Positions 27,586 through 36,768 of a stretch of 64,000 nt of DNA are shown piece by piece. Made by a program: the position numbers and the translations under genes. Numbering within the stretch: the first letter of the stretch is position 1; every line of letters starts with the position of its first letter. The DNA is from Rhizorhabdus dicambivorans (GTDB lineage: Bacteria > Pseudomonadota > Alphaproteobacteria > Sphingomonadales > Sphingomonadaceae): the NCBI RefSeq assembly GCF_002355275.1, contig NZ_CP023451.1, positions 1-64,000 on the forward strand. Direction: 5' to 3'. The notes beneath the pieces are model-generated. The model did not search any database and was not told the DNA's origin. It was given only the letters and a program-made list of their open reading frames with translations.

Positions 27586-29073
27586 ATGGCAAAGTTAAGT
27601 GGTCTCATCCTTCCGCTGCTCCTTGGTGGATGTGTGGTCGGCCCGGACTATTCCGGACCACCAGAGCTCGGCCAAGCCGCGCCGCGGCCAACATTCGTTC
27701 GTCAACCAGCAGATGCATCGACCAGCGAGCCTGAACTCGCCGAATGGTGGGCGACGCTGCAAGATCCGGTTCTCGATGAGCTCGAGCGGCGCACTCTTGT
27801 CGCGAATCCCTCGATTGATGTTGCGCAGGCCCGACTTCGCCAAGCCCGTGCGTCTGTACGCCAGGAGCGAGCAAACCGCCTGCCGACGGCTGGTGCTCAG
27901 GGCACGGCCATATTTGCCGATCTTCCCGGGATCGATCTCCAGACCAGTCAAGGAAGTACTACACCCACACCTGTTCCGGCGCCTTCATCCGCCCAGGATG
28001 CGGACACGTCTCTGCGTTTCTACAACCTTGGTCTGAACGCAAACTGGGAAATAGATCTCGCGGGCGGGCAGGTGCGAAAAATCGAAGCGGCAAACGCGCT
28101 GGCGGCGGCAGCGGCGTATAATGTTGCAGACGCAAAGGTCCAGCTCAGCGCTGAAGTCGCGCAGACCTATACCAATCTTCGTGACCGGCAGCAGCGCGCC
28201 GCCGCTTTTCGCGAAGGTCTCGACATTCAGCGGCAGCAGCTCGCCCTAGCCCGGCAGCGTTTCGGGCAAGGCACAATCCCGGCCTTTACTGTCGGCCAAG
28301 CGAACCGCGCGGTTCAGGCCACGATCAGCGATCTCGCCGCAGCCGATGCTGAGATCGTAATATATATGAATGCGCTAGCGGTTCTCGCCGGTGAAGCGCC
28401 GGGATCTCTCGATCCGCTATTGACGCCACGGCGCGATATCCCGATGCCCCCTGCGCGGGTGTCGATCGGAGACCCTTCGGCGCTCCTGCGTCGCCGTCCC
28501 GACATCCGCGCTGCGGAGCGCAGTCTCGCTGCCACAACTTCCCGGATAGGAGTCGCGGAAGCAGCTCGTTTTCCGAAAATCAGCTTCATGGGGATTCTCG
28601 GGATTGGCGGCACGTCGATCGGAGACCTGGTAGATCTGGGCAATATTTCCAACATCGCCGTCCCTCAGCTGCAATGGGGCTTGCTCGATTTTGGACGAAC
28701 GTCAGCGGCGATATCACAGGCACGCTCTGGTCGCGATGAAGCCGAGGCACAATATCGGCAGGTAGTGCTCGGCGCGCTTGAGGATGCGGAGACGTCGCTT
28801 GCGCGCTTTGCACAGCAAAGGCGAAACGTCGCCGCTTTTGCCGAAATCAAGCGGTCAGCAGATGAAGCGGCAACGCTGATGCGGCAGCGCTATGCGCGGC
28901 AGGTCATTTCGAGAGGCGACGCTCTTGAGGCTGACCGCCAGCAGCGGCTTGCAGAGGCAAACCTGCACAGTGCGGTTGCGGCCCTCACCGCCAGCTATGT
29001 TGCCATACAGAAGTCGCTTGGACTGGGATGGACAGAAGCTGGGAGTCAAGCCTCAGCCCTTATGAGCAAATAA
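27586..29073 (+). CDS. NodT-family outer-membrane efflux lipoprotein
   Basis: A 495-residue TolC-like outer-membrane factor of the NodT/OprM type. A lipobox (LLLGGC) puts the acylated Cys at residue 16. The two outer-membrane-efflux repeats follow, with typical segments PDYSGPPEL, EWWATLQDPVLDELERR and DIRAAERSLAATTSRIGVAEAARFP (25 residues, key residues R, P and E near 310-335). It completes the EmrAB pump across the outer membrane. ATG 27586 is chosen over the in-frame GTG 27580 because it sits at proper spacing behind GAGGTGG. It is the last gene before a mobile element begins at 29.5 kb. Confidence 0.92.
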   Translation: MAKLSGLILPLLLGGCVVGPDYSGPPELGQAAPRPTFVRQPADASTSEPELAEWWATLQDPVLDELERRTLVANPSIDVAQARLRQARASVRQERANRLPTAGAQGTAIFADLPGIDLQTSQGSTTPTPVPAPSSAQDADTSLRFYNLGLNANWEIDLAGGQVRKIEAANALAAAAAYNVADAKVQLSAEVAQTYTNLRDRQQRAAAFREGLDIQRQQLALARQRFGQGTIPAFTVGQANRAVQATISDLAAADAEIVIYMNALAVLAGEAPGSLDPLLTPRRDIPMPPARVSIGDPSALLRRRPDIRAAERSLAATTSRIGVAEAARFPKISFMGILGIGGTSIGDLVDLGNISNIAVPQLQWGLLDFGRTSAAISQARSGRDEAEAQYRQVVLGALEDAETSLARFAQQRRNVAAFAEIKRSADEAATLMRQRYARQVISRGDALEADRQQRLAEANLHSAVAALTASYVAIQKSLGLGWTEAGSQASALMSK

Positions 29074-29508
29074 TGATGGTATCTGTCCGGACTTGCCAAT
29101 ACAAGAATCGGCGGCCCTGCCCACCGCCAATGATGACTTTTGGCACAGGGCAACCCGCCTGTTCGGCATCCATCCTGCGGCCCTTGCGATTATACAGAGT
29201 TTCGCGGGGTAACGCGCCCCGGGGCGATTGCGATGTGTTTGACGGGGGTTGCCCCCGATAGGATGAAATACGGATTCACGACCGCATAGCCGGACGCAAC
29301 ATCGGACCGGAGACAACCATAGAGCAGTTTATCGGCCTCGACGTGTGATTGAATAGAATTTTCTGTCCGACGAAGATCTATCCCGCGGGGAGTTGTCCTG
29401 ACCGCGTATACGACCTTGTACCCGACAGACGGCATCACCCGCAGACGGAAGATGGGGGCGCTTGTAAGACCAGCCAAGCTTACGACCTCACGACCATAGA
29501 TCGACGAA
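29074..29508 (-). other. Intergenic, possible truncated unknown gene
   Basis: A leftward frame runs from inside the transposon end to 29190, with motifs such as VMPSVGYKVVYAVRTTPRG and SGYAVVNPYFILSGATP. Its 5' end lies in the terminal repeat, so if real it was cut by the transposon insertion. I do not recognise it. A short GC hairpin (CGGGGG, CCCCCG) lies at 29243-29257. No other feature is seen. Confidence 0.3.
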
Positions 29509-29546
29509 GGGGGCACTTCAAGGTTTGTTACACGGACAGCGGTAAG
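29509..29546 (+). repeat. Tn3-family terminal inverted repeat (38 bp)
   Basis: The repeat begins GGGGGCACTTCAAGGTTTGT and ends GGTAAG, giving the 38-bp length, leading G-run and TAAG inner end typical of Tn3 elements. The tnpA stop lies 48 bases inside it. Confidence 0.75.
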
Positions 29547-29593
29547 TTGAACATAGAGGCAACATTGCGGGGTCAGATGAGCTTCGACCCCCT

Positions 29594-32560
29594 TCATGCA
29601 ACTTGGTCGATGGGTTCGACGCCAAGATTGAGCGGCCTGAAGCCGTCGTTATCGACGCCATGGCCGGTGTTCTGCCAAAGATAGTCGCCGGTGAGGCTGA
29701 TATGCCGCCAGCCCAGCGGCGCGACATGCGCAAGCAACTCGTTGGGGGCAGGCTCGCCCGATCGGCGTAGGTGATCGACTGCCCGGCCCATATAAAGTGT
29801 GTTCCAATAGATGATGGCGGCGGTGACAAAGTTCAGCCCCGATGCCTTGAGCGCCTGGTCCTCGAACGTGCGATCCCGCAACCGGCCCTGCTTGTGCGCG
29901 AAGACGGCCTGGGCGAGGAAATGCCGCGCTTCGCCCTTGTTCAGTCCGGCCTGGCACTGCTGCCGGAGCTGCTTCGATTCCAACCAGTCGATTGTGAACA
30001 GTGCGCGCTCGATGCGGCCCACCTCCTGGAGCGCGAAATCGAGACGGTTCTGACGGCGGTGCGCGGCCAGCTTCTTCAGCATGACCGACGGCAGCACGGC
30101 ATGGGCCTTGATGGATGCGGCCAGACGGACCAGCTCGTCCCAGCTCTCGCGGATCACCGAGGTGTTGATCGGGCGGCCGATCAGGGGCGCCAGCGAAGGG
30201 TAGCGACTCTGGCCCTCGAATGTGCCGAGCTTGCGGTCTGCCAAGTCGCGCAGGCGCGGGACAAACCGGAAACCGAGCAGATGCGCCAGGCTGAACACAT
30301 GGTCGGAACTGCCGCCGGTGTCGGCGTAATGGGTGGCCGGTTCGATGCCGGTTCCGTGGGCGACCAAACCGTTGAGGACGTAGGGCGCCTCGGCCGCGGT
30401 CGCCGAGATCAGCCGGGCGTGGAACGGGGCATAGGTGTCGGCGACGTGGGTATAGATCTTCTGCCCGGGTTCCGAGCCGTAATGCAGGTTGACGCTACCG
30501 GCGGACCCGCGGCGACCGCTCCTGAAGAACTGCCCATCCGAACTCGACGTGGTGCCGTCTCCCCAGAGCCGGGTGAGCGGCAGGGCGGCCTGCGCATCGA
30601 TCAGGTGGCGCAGCGCGCCCGCATAGTTCTCGTCCGAGAGATACCAGCTGTGTGTCCACGCCAACTGCGCGTAACTGATACCCTGACTGGCGTTAGCCAT
30701 TCGCTCGATCCCGAGATTGGTCGCGTCCGCCAGGATGGCCGCAAGAAGGGCCTCGGGATTGGGATGCGTCCGCCCCGAACGGAGTTCGGGGAAAGCTGAC
30801 ACAAAGCCGGTGCGTCTCGCCACCTCGGCCAGAAGCTCGGTGATGCGGACCTTAGGCATGATCCGATCAACGAGTGCATCGAGCTGGTCGGCTGCCGCGG
30901 GTGTCGTTGCCGCGACCGGGGTGACGCGCAATTCGTTGCCCCTCAGCTCGACGCCGTCGAGCGTGCCGCGCTTCAGTGCATTGCCGAACCGGCGCAGCCG
31001 CCAGTCGAGCAACTTGGCACGTCCGTCGAGGTAGCGGTCCACGTCGGTGTCGAAAGGCAGATTACCGGCGATTGCTGCGGCCTCGGAGCGGGGCAGCAGA
31101 TAGGCATCGAAGCGAAGGTGGTCGCGGGTACCCTCCACCCACAGGTCTCCCGAGCCAAGCCGCTCGCGCACCATAGCGACGGTTGCCGTCTCATATCGTC
31201 TCCGATCGATGCTTCCGCCCTCCGTGATCGCGGCTTTCCAGCTCTTCGGGAATGGCATGGGTGCGTCGATCGGCACCTCGCGCTTGCCGGTCGCGTTCAA
31301 CTCGCGCACCAGCTTTACGGCCGCGAGCACGCCATCGCGCGACCCCGTGGCCTTGAACCGGAATGCGTCCAGGAAAGCCGGCGCATATCGACGAAGCGTC
31401 ATGTACTTGTCGGACGCCCTGACCAACGGCTCGTCACGAGCGAGATCGGCGATCGCGGACACCTCATCGGCCACACCCATCAACCGGTCCCAGCCAACGC
31501 CGGTCTCGAGCGCAGACCAAGGATCAAGCCCGTCTTCGCGCGCGACACGAAGCGTACCGATCGTCGATCCGAACATTCGCATGAGGCGGCCGACGTCCTT
31601 GGTGGTCGCCTCGTAGCGGCGTTTTTGCGAGGCTCGCGCCTTGGCGAATAGGAGCCCGGTCTGCTTGGCGAACATCTCGATCGCGGCATCGGCGAGCCGG
31701 GCTTCAAGGTCGATCATGGCCGCGGCCAAGGTCGCTCGCCGGCGACGGAGCGAATAGTCCGAGAGGAGGAATGCCGGCGCAACTGCTCCTTCACGTACGA
31801 GTTGGCGAAATCGGCGCTCGTGGATGCTCTCGGCCACCCGCGCGTCGATGCCGATGCCGCGGACGTAGGACAGGCGAGCGAGGATGCCGGCGAGATTTCG
31901 GGCGGATGGGCTGTCGCCCGTGTCGCGCAACCACGCGAGCGGGGTCACCCCACTTTTCTGATCGGCGACCAGCAAAGCGTCGAGGGCGCCGACCTGCCCT
32001 GGCGTGAGTGCGGCCACCACGATGTCGGCCGCGAGCTTGCGCGCCCTTGCCCTTCCTGCGATCCCGATCCGCTCGATGCGGGCTGGCGCCGGAAGAACGA
32101 TGCGGCCTGCGCGAAGGTCGTCGATGATCGCAGTCGCAATGGCCATGCCGCGCTCGGTTCCTCTCGCCGCCTCGGTCGCGACGTCAAGTGCGCGCCCCAC
32201 GTCGCCGGGCTCGAAGCCGCGCAGGCCCAGACTTCCCATTGCTTCCCAGGCGTGCTCGAGCCGGGTCTGTGCGCGGTGGGCATAGCCAGCCAGCGTGCTC
32301 GATCGCAAGCCGAGTTGGTCCGCTATGTAATGGGCCAGAAAGTCGGGCACCACCTCGTCGTGTCGTAATCCAAAGCCTGGATACTGCAGAAGCGCCAAGT
32401 GGAGCGCGAAGCCAAGCCGGTTGGCGTCGCCACGCCTCGCCTCGATCAGCGACCGATGCTCGGGCATGACGGTGTAGAACTTGGCGAGCGAGGCGCGGTC
32501 GAGCGGTACGCCGAACAGTGCTCGGCGCTCGTCTCCTGTCAGAAGGTCGCGTCGGGCCAT
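29594..32560 (-). CDS. tnpA: Tn3-family transposase TnpA
   Basis: A 988-residue replicative DDE transposase of the Tn3 family. The N-terminus MARRDLLTGDERRALFGVP is the DUF4158 domain that binds the terminal repeats. The C-terminal catalytic part shows the first acidic block in WGDGTTSSSDGQFF (near residue 690), the second in THYADTGGSSDHVF (near 765), and the closing SLTGDYLW. ATG 32560 is chosen over the longer frame because the conserved family start lies there and GGGAG precedes it. The length is normal and the frame intact, so it should be active on its own ends. The protein resembles that of the mercury transposon (many shared blocks), and their terminal repeats are also similar. Confidence 0.93.
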   Translation of the reverse strand: MARRDLLTGDERRALFGVPLDRASLAKFYTVMPEHRSLIEARRGDANRLGFALHLALLQYPGFGLRHDEVVPDFLAHYIADQLGLRSSTLAGYAHRAQTRLEHAWEAMGSLGLRGFEPGDVGRALDVATEAARGTERGMAIATAIIDDLRAGRIVLPAPARIERIGIAGRARARKLAADIVVAALTPGQVGALDALLVADQKSGVTPLAWLRDTGDSPSARNLAGILARLSYVRGIGIDARVAESIHERRFRQLVREGAVAPAFLLSDYSLRRRRATLAAAMIDLEARLADAAIEMFAKQTGLLFAKARASQKRRYEATTKDVGRLMRMFGSTIGTLRVAREDGLDPWSALETGVGWDRLMGVADEVSAIADLARDEPLVRASDKYMTLRRYAPAFLDAFRFKATGSRDGVLAAVKLVRELNATGKREVPIDAPMPFPKSWKAAITEGGSIDRRRYETATVAMVRERLGSGDLWVEGTRDHLRFDAYLLPRSEAAAIAGNLPFDTDVDRYLDGRAKLLDWRLRRFGNALKRGTLDGVELRGNELRVTPVAATTPAAADQLDALVDRIMPKVRITELLAEVARRTGFVSAFPELRSGRTHPNPEALLAAILADATNLGIERMANASQGISYAQLAWTHSWYLSDENYAGALRHLIDAQAALPLTRLWGDGTTSSSDGQFFRSGRRGSAGSVNLHYGSEPGQKIYTHVADTYAPFHARLISATAAEAPYVLNGLVAHGTGIEPATHYADTGGSSDHVFSLAHLLGFRFVPRLRDLADRKLGTFEGQSRYPSLAPLIGRPINTSVIRESWDELVRLAASIKAHAVLPSVMLKKLAAHRRQNRLDFALQEVGRIERALFTIDWLESKQLRQQCQAGLNKGEARHFLAQAVFAHKQGRLRDRTFEDQALKASGLNFVTAAIIYWNTLYMGRAVDHLRRSGEPAPNELLAHVAPLGWRHISLTGDYLWQNTGHGVDNDGFRPLNLGVEPIDQVA

Positions 32561-32667
32561 ACGACTCACTCCCGTCAACCAGTAAGCGTAGCCTTGCCGC
32601 GCCAGGGACGCGAGGTTTCGCAAAACTTGTAAGTTCCGCGACAGATCGGGACCACACGGAAAATCTG

Positions 32668-32714
32668 TGTAAACGCTCGCGCTAAATGGCGGCGTTCTGA
32701 TCGCGCTATTTGTC
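32668..32714 (+). repeat. Terminal inverted repeat, left end of Tni element
   Basis: This 47-bp repeat matches the reverse complement of 37353-37399 at 45 of 47 positions. It contains two related boxes with TAGCGCGA on the complementary strand, possible transposase sites. The tniB stop lies at its inner edge. Confidence 0.85.
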
Positions 32715-33591
32715 AGTTGCCGGGTCCGATGACGAGGCAATCGCGCGCGGCCTGAACGATGTCAGCGGTGACCTCCTCGACGCGGTTGAGGGTCATGATC
32801 CGCCGCATCTGCGCGAACAGGCGCTCCATGAGCCGGAAGTTGCCGCGCGTGATGCGGATCACGGCTGCCTGCGCTTCGATCGCGTCGAGTTGGGCCGGGT
32901 CGAAGCTGATCCCGAAATCGCCGGCGTGGGTCGCGAGCAGCAGCCGCATTTCGGTCTCGGTAAGCGGTTTGAACTCGTGGACGAAGCCGATCCGCGAGTA
33001 GAGCTGGGCATAGCGGGCGAGGCGCTTCTCCAAGCCCGGCATACCCATCAGGATCAGCCCGAAGCCGTGGCGATCGGCCATGTCGCGGAGATGTTCGAGC
33101 GACTTTATGGTCAGGCGGTCGGCCTCGTCGACGATGACGAGGGGGCAGGCGATGCGGGCGGCGTCATGGGTGATTTCGTCCTGCGAGCCGCCCGCGACCG
33201 TCAGCCGGGCATAGCCCAGCTTAATGAGGTTGAGGCCCAACACCGCGTCGATCGTCTTGGGCGTGTTGCTGACCGACACGGTGTAGAAGACGGCGCGGCA
33301 GCGAGCGACCTTTTCGCCAAGGAGCGCGGCAATGGGACGGAGCGCGGCATATTCCCCCAGGTCGGGGAAGCTGGAAAACTCGCGCGCCGATCGCGTCTTT
33401 CCGACGCCCGGCCGGCCATGACACACGCCGATATAGCGGTAGTGCGCGCAGGCTTCGGCAAACTCGACGAACCGGGCATGTTCGCGGGTCGCCAGGAACG
33501 GCTGCTCGACCAGGAACTCAATCGTCAGCGGCGTAGAGCCGGAGCCCTCGGTAGGTGGTGGGCCGGGAAGCCGTATCCTCTTGGTCGCCAT
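32713..33591 (-). CDS. tniB: TniB-like transposition ATPase (AAA family)
   Basis: A 292-residue AAA ATPase of the TniB/MuB/IstB-like group, which helps select target DNA and activates the TniA transposase. Walker A is CHGRPGVGKT (residues 58-66) and Walker B is CPLVIVDEADR near 145. Sensor-like GLILMGMPGLEKRL follows. ATG 33591 has GGAGAC upstream and begins the conserved sequence. It overlaps the end of tniA by 74 bases, so translation is probably coupled. The stop sits at the inner edge of the element's left inverted repeat, leaving no room for tniQ. The protein is complete. Confidence 0.88.
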   Translation of the reverse strand: MATKRIRLPGPPPTEGSGSTPLTIEFLVEQPFLATREHARFVEFAEACAHYRYIGVCHGRPGVGKTRSAREFSSFPDLGEYAALRPIAALLGEKVARCRAVFYTVSVSNTPKTIDAVLGLNLIKLGYARLTVAGGSQDEITHDAARIACPLVIVDEADRLTIKSLEHLRDMADRHGFGLILMGMPGLEKRLARYAQLYSRIGFVHEFKPLTETEMRLLLATHAGDFGISFDPAQLDAIEAQAAVIRITRGNFRLMERLFAQMRRIMTLNRVEEVTADIVQAARDCLVIGPGN

Positions 33592-34222
33592 CGAAGGTCT
33601 CCGTGGGGGCAGGCACCTGCTTGTCGCGCTCCTTCGCGCCGCGCCGGGCGCGCTGGATCGCGCGCAACGACGGGTGCCCAGCGTGCTCGGAGCTGAGCGC
33701 ACGGCAGACGAACCGGCCCTGGTGGTAGACGTGGATCTCGGTCAGGTCGCGGGGGTCATAGACCGCCTCGACCTGCTCGCCGACGAAGGCCGCGAGCGTG
33801 GGTTCGACATAGCGCCTGCCCATCAGACGGATGCCGTCGCGCAGCACTTTACGGGGCTTGGGCACGTGCACGAGCAGCATGTCGAGCTGTTCAAGGCTGT
33901 CGGGCATTGCGGGCAGGAACCCGCCCTTCTGCCAGCGCGTGATCGGCGGTTCGCCGGTGCTGCCATGCGGGCGACGATGATAGACGCCGCACACGAACGC
34001 CTCGAAGCGGGCGCGCAGCTCGTCGAGCGTGAGCACTGGCGCCGACAGCGGCTTGCCCGCGATCAGGTGGCCGGGCAGGTCGGGCAGGAACATGTCGTTG
34101 ATGGTGCGGAACAGCCGCTCGATCTTGCCGCGCCCGCGAGGACGCCCCGGCAGCGAATGGATGAGGCGGATTTTGAGGGCGATGCACGCCTGCTCGATAT
34201 GCTCGGAGATGAAATCCGAGCC
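33518..34222 (-). pseudogene. tniA: TniA-like transposase, 3' part (interrupted by IS110)
   Basis: The C-terminal half of a Mu/Tn552-type DDE transposase. It picks up exactly where the other half stops: the second catalytic aspartate lies in the split YVDN / GSDF motif, and the catalytic glutamate is in GRGKIERLFRTIND. The Mu-transposase C-terminal beta-barrel follows (RRYVEPTLAAFVGEQVEAVYDP). Joining 35882-36577 and 33518-34222 gives exactly 467 codons, so the IS110 insertion is clean and recent-looking. Transposition of the host element should be lost unless supplied in trans or the IS excises. Frames upstream of 34222 belong to the IS and are not part of this protein. Confidence 0.88.
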
Positions 34223-34375
34223 GTAGCACATTGGGAAGCTGCCCCTCGAAGGCAGCATTCGCCTTGATGGAGACAAGGGCGCGTAGCGCCCGACGGCTTC
34301 ATCAAGGCGGCCATGACCGGCCAGCAGGTCTCTAAAGTGAAGTTGTCGACTCAACACTTTGGAGACTGACCGACC

Positions 34376-35668
34376 ATGACCAAGCGCAGTTCTACTCCGG
34401 CCGATGCCGTGCTGGTAGCCATCGATATGTCCAAGCACCGCCAGGAAGTGCTGATCGAACGCCCGGAGGGCGGACGACGTCGCCGCATGACAGTCATGGC
34501 TACCAAGGCTGATTACGACCGCCTCGCGGACGATCTGGCAGCCATCGGCAGACCTATCGTCGTTGGCTTTGAGGCCACCGGCAACTACCACCGTACGCTG
34601 GCGCACCGACTGCTAGCTGCGGGTTTCGAGCTGCGCCTGATTTCGTCGGTCGCCTTGGCACGGACGCGTGAGGCGTTGCATAATGGCTGGGACAAGAACG
34701 ATTCCAAAGACGCCCAGGTAATTCTGCACATGCTCCAGATCGGCGCCACTCAGCGCTACGTCGACCCGCTGGCCGCCGGCATCAACGACCTGCAGGAGAT
34801 GTCGAAGACGCACGAGGCCATTTCCAAGGCGAAGACGCAGACCTGGCACCGCATCCTGACCCATTACCTGCCTTTGTATTTTCCCGAGATCGAACGTTTT
34901 GCGGGCAACAGCCGGTCCGACTGGTTCCTGGCTCTGCTCGAACGGTTTCCGACACCGGCCAGCATGACGACGCTCGGTCAGGAGGCCTTCACGCGCGAGG
35001 CCTGGTCACTGGTCGGCCGCAAGGTCTCCAAGGCCCGCTTAATCAACGATATCTACGAGACGGCCTGCGCCTCGGTTGCACTGCCGGTCGACGAGGAATC
35101 CGTCGCGGTCGCCATGTTCCGCATGGTCATCGCACAAGCCCGCAGCCTGATCCGGCAACGCGATGAGATCGAGCGGACCGCCAATGCCATGCTCAGCGAG
35201 AACCGCGACTATCAGCTCCTGCGCATGATCCCCGGGATCGGCCCGATCAACGCGCTGACGATCCTCGCCGAGGCTGGCGATCTTCGGCGCTTCAACCATC
35301 ATCGCCAGTTCCTGAAGTTTTGCGGGCTCGACCTGGCCACCTGTCAGTCAGGCACCTTCCGAGGCCGAACCAAGCTCTCGAAGTACGGCAATGCCCGGCT
35401 ACGCCGCACCTTCTGGATGGCGACCCAGGTCGCCATTCGCCAGCGCGACAACAGTTTCCGCGACAAGCTTGGTCGCTATGTGGCCGGCCACGGCAACGAC
35501 CCTGATCGCCGCCGCAAGGCGATGACCGCACTCACCGCCAAGATGGCGCGCGTCGCGCACGCCGTCATCAAGACGGGAACCGAGTACCGTCCGTTCGTCG
35601 AACGGACGGACACCAGATGGAAGGACCCCTCTCTGTGGAGCCGTGAGGGCGCAGCCGCGACCCTGTAG
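34376..35668 (+). CDS. IS110-family transposase (DEDD)
   Basis: A 430-residue IS110-family recombinase. The N-terminal RuvC-like DEDD domain shows VAIDMSKH (D near residue 17), VVGFEATGNYH (E near 64) and WDKNDSKDAQVI (D-D near 107-110). The C-terminal Tnp_20 domain has RMIPGIGPINALTILAEAGD and FCGLDLATCQSGTFRGRTKLS with the conserved serine region. These enzymes use a bridge RNA transcribed from the element's non-coding end to choose the target. The ATG at 34376 follows GGAGACTGACCGACC. The protein is complete and the element looks functional. Confidence 0.92.
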   Translation: MTKRSSTPADAVLVAIDMSKHRQEVLIERPEGGRRRRMTVMATKADYDRLADDLAAIGRPIVVGFEATGNYHRTLAHRLLAAGFELRLISSVALARTREALHNGWDKNDSKDAQVILHMLQIGATQRYVDPLAAGINDLQEMSKTHEAISKAKTQTWHRILTHYLPLYFPEIERFAGNSRSDWFLALLERFPTPASMTTLGQEAFTREAWSLVGRKVSKARLINDIYETACASVALPVDEESVAVAMFRMVIAQARSLIRQRDEIERTANAMLSENRDYQLLRMIPGIGPINALTILAEAGDLRRFNHHRQFLKFCGLDLATCQSGTFRGRTKLSKYGNARLRRTFWMATQVAIRQRDNSFRDKLGRYVAGHGNDPDRRRKAMTALTAKMARVAHAVIKTGTEYRPFVERTDTRWKDPSLWSREGAAATL

Positions 35669-35881
35669 ATAATGTTCGGGCCTTCCATCTGGCATCCGCA
35701 TCTCATTTTAAGGACGGTGAGGACCACGACCGGTGCGGTCGCTGGATCCTGTGTTTGCTATGGCCGAGAGCGCATTCCTTGACGATGGAAGCCATCTGGA
35801 TCAAAAAGTCATCAGCGCCGATCACGCTCGGCGCAACGAGACCTGCTGGCCTTTTCCCGCCGCTGCTTCCCAACCTAGGAC
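35669..35881. other. IS110 3' non-coding end, candidate bridge-RNA region
   Basis: The 213 bases after the transposase stop are non-coding and end in the subterminal repeat. In IS1111-type elements the longer 3' non-coding end is the expected source of the bridge RNA. No structure was computed, so this is inference from family knowledge. The 5' non-coding part (34223-34375) contains an imperfect inverted repeat around 34331-34365. Confidence 0.4.
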
Positions 35882-36577
35882 GTTGTCGACGTAAAGCTGT
35901 TCGGGAATGCCGCTGACGATCCATTCGGGATTGGGCTTGCGCCAGATCGCCTGCCGCAAGGCGAGCGCCGTGTTGAGGGCACTGGGGGCATCGAGGCTGA
36001 GGAAGTAACCGGCGATGGCTCGGCTGTGATCGTCAACGATGACGGTCAGCCAAGGACGCACCGGGGTTCCGGCATCATCGAGCACGAGAATGTCGAGAAC
36101 GGTATGATCGGCCTGCCACATCTCGTTCGAGGTCGCGGCTTCGCGCCGATGCACTAGCTCGTGCTGGTCGCGGTAGACGGCCGGATCGGAGGCTGCGGCG
36201 ATCTGGCTTGCCGGTATCGGCGTGACGACACGCGCGACGGCCGCATAGCTGGGGGTTCGGTGTCCATGCGCGATGGCGAGTTCCTGCACCTTTCGGTGAA
36301 TGGCGGCGACCGGGGGTCGCGGGCGCTTGGTGGCGAGAGTGCGGGTCAGTTCGACCAGATGTTCCGGCAGGTGCAGCCTGCCCCGATCGTTGCGCGGCAG
36401 ACGCGCGAGACCGGCAAGTCCTTCGGCACGGTAGCGCCCGAGCCAGCGCTGCAACGTCCGCTCGCTCAGCGTGCCGGTGCGGGCGAGGTCCGCGAGCGGG
36501 ATGCCATCGGCGAGGTGCGGTTCAAGGACGCGGTAGCGCTCGATCGCCAGCGGCGGGACAAGCGCCGGATGCGTCAC
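35882..36577 (-). pseudogene. tniA: TniA-like transposase, 5' part (interrupted by IS110)
   Basis: The N-terminal half of the DDE transposase. It has a helix-turn-helix (IPLADLARTGTLSERTLQRW) then an rve integrase core with the first catalytic aspartate in MWQADHTVLDILVLDD, and ends at EQLYVDN where IS110 begins. GTG 36577 is preferred as the start since the conserved sequence (VTHPALVPPLAIERYRVLEP) begins there; a TTG 26 codons upstream is possible. The gene reads leftward and is divergent from the resolvase at 36.8 kb, with about 190 bases between that probably contain the element's res site. Confidence 0.85.
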
Positions 36578-36768
36578 CGCCGACGGTCCGTGTCGCAGGT
36601 AAGGAAAACGGAGATTTGCCTGCCCATCGCCATGCGAGTCCGCTCGCGTTGCCAAACCGGCCTGTTCGACGTAAATCTACCCGGTAAAGAAAACTAGGGC
36701 AACATAGACCTGCCGATGACGACTTTCTTCCCAAACCGCGCCCGATCGGGGCGCCACCGGCCCTACGC

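Larger units (their letters stand above)
29509..32667. mobile_element. Tn3-family transposon, left part
   Basis: One end of a Tn3-family element: a 38-bp terminal repeat at 29509-29546 followed by a full-length leftward tnpA. No matching second terminal repeat was found rightward in the window. Its resolvase and the res site expected upstream of tnpA are not visible, because a TniAB element begins 107 bases beyond the tnpA start. It may therefore be truncated or interrupted. The repeat resembles that of the mercury transposon at 54.8 kb, so the two are related. Confidence 0.75.
34223..35881 (+). mobile_element. IS110-family insertion sequence (IS1111-like)
   Basis: About 1,659 bp inserted in tniA. 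Ends are set (plus or minus one base) by the tniA reading frame, which is restored on removal. Subterminal inverted repeats TTGGGAAGCTGC (34231-34242) and GCTGCTTCCCAA (35863-35874) match at 11 of 12, the feature of the IS1111 subgroup. No target duplication is seen, as usual for this family. Confidence 0.85.
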
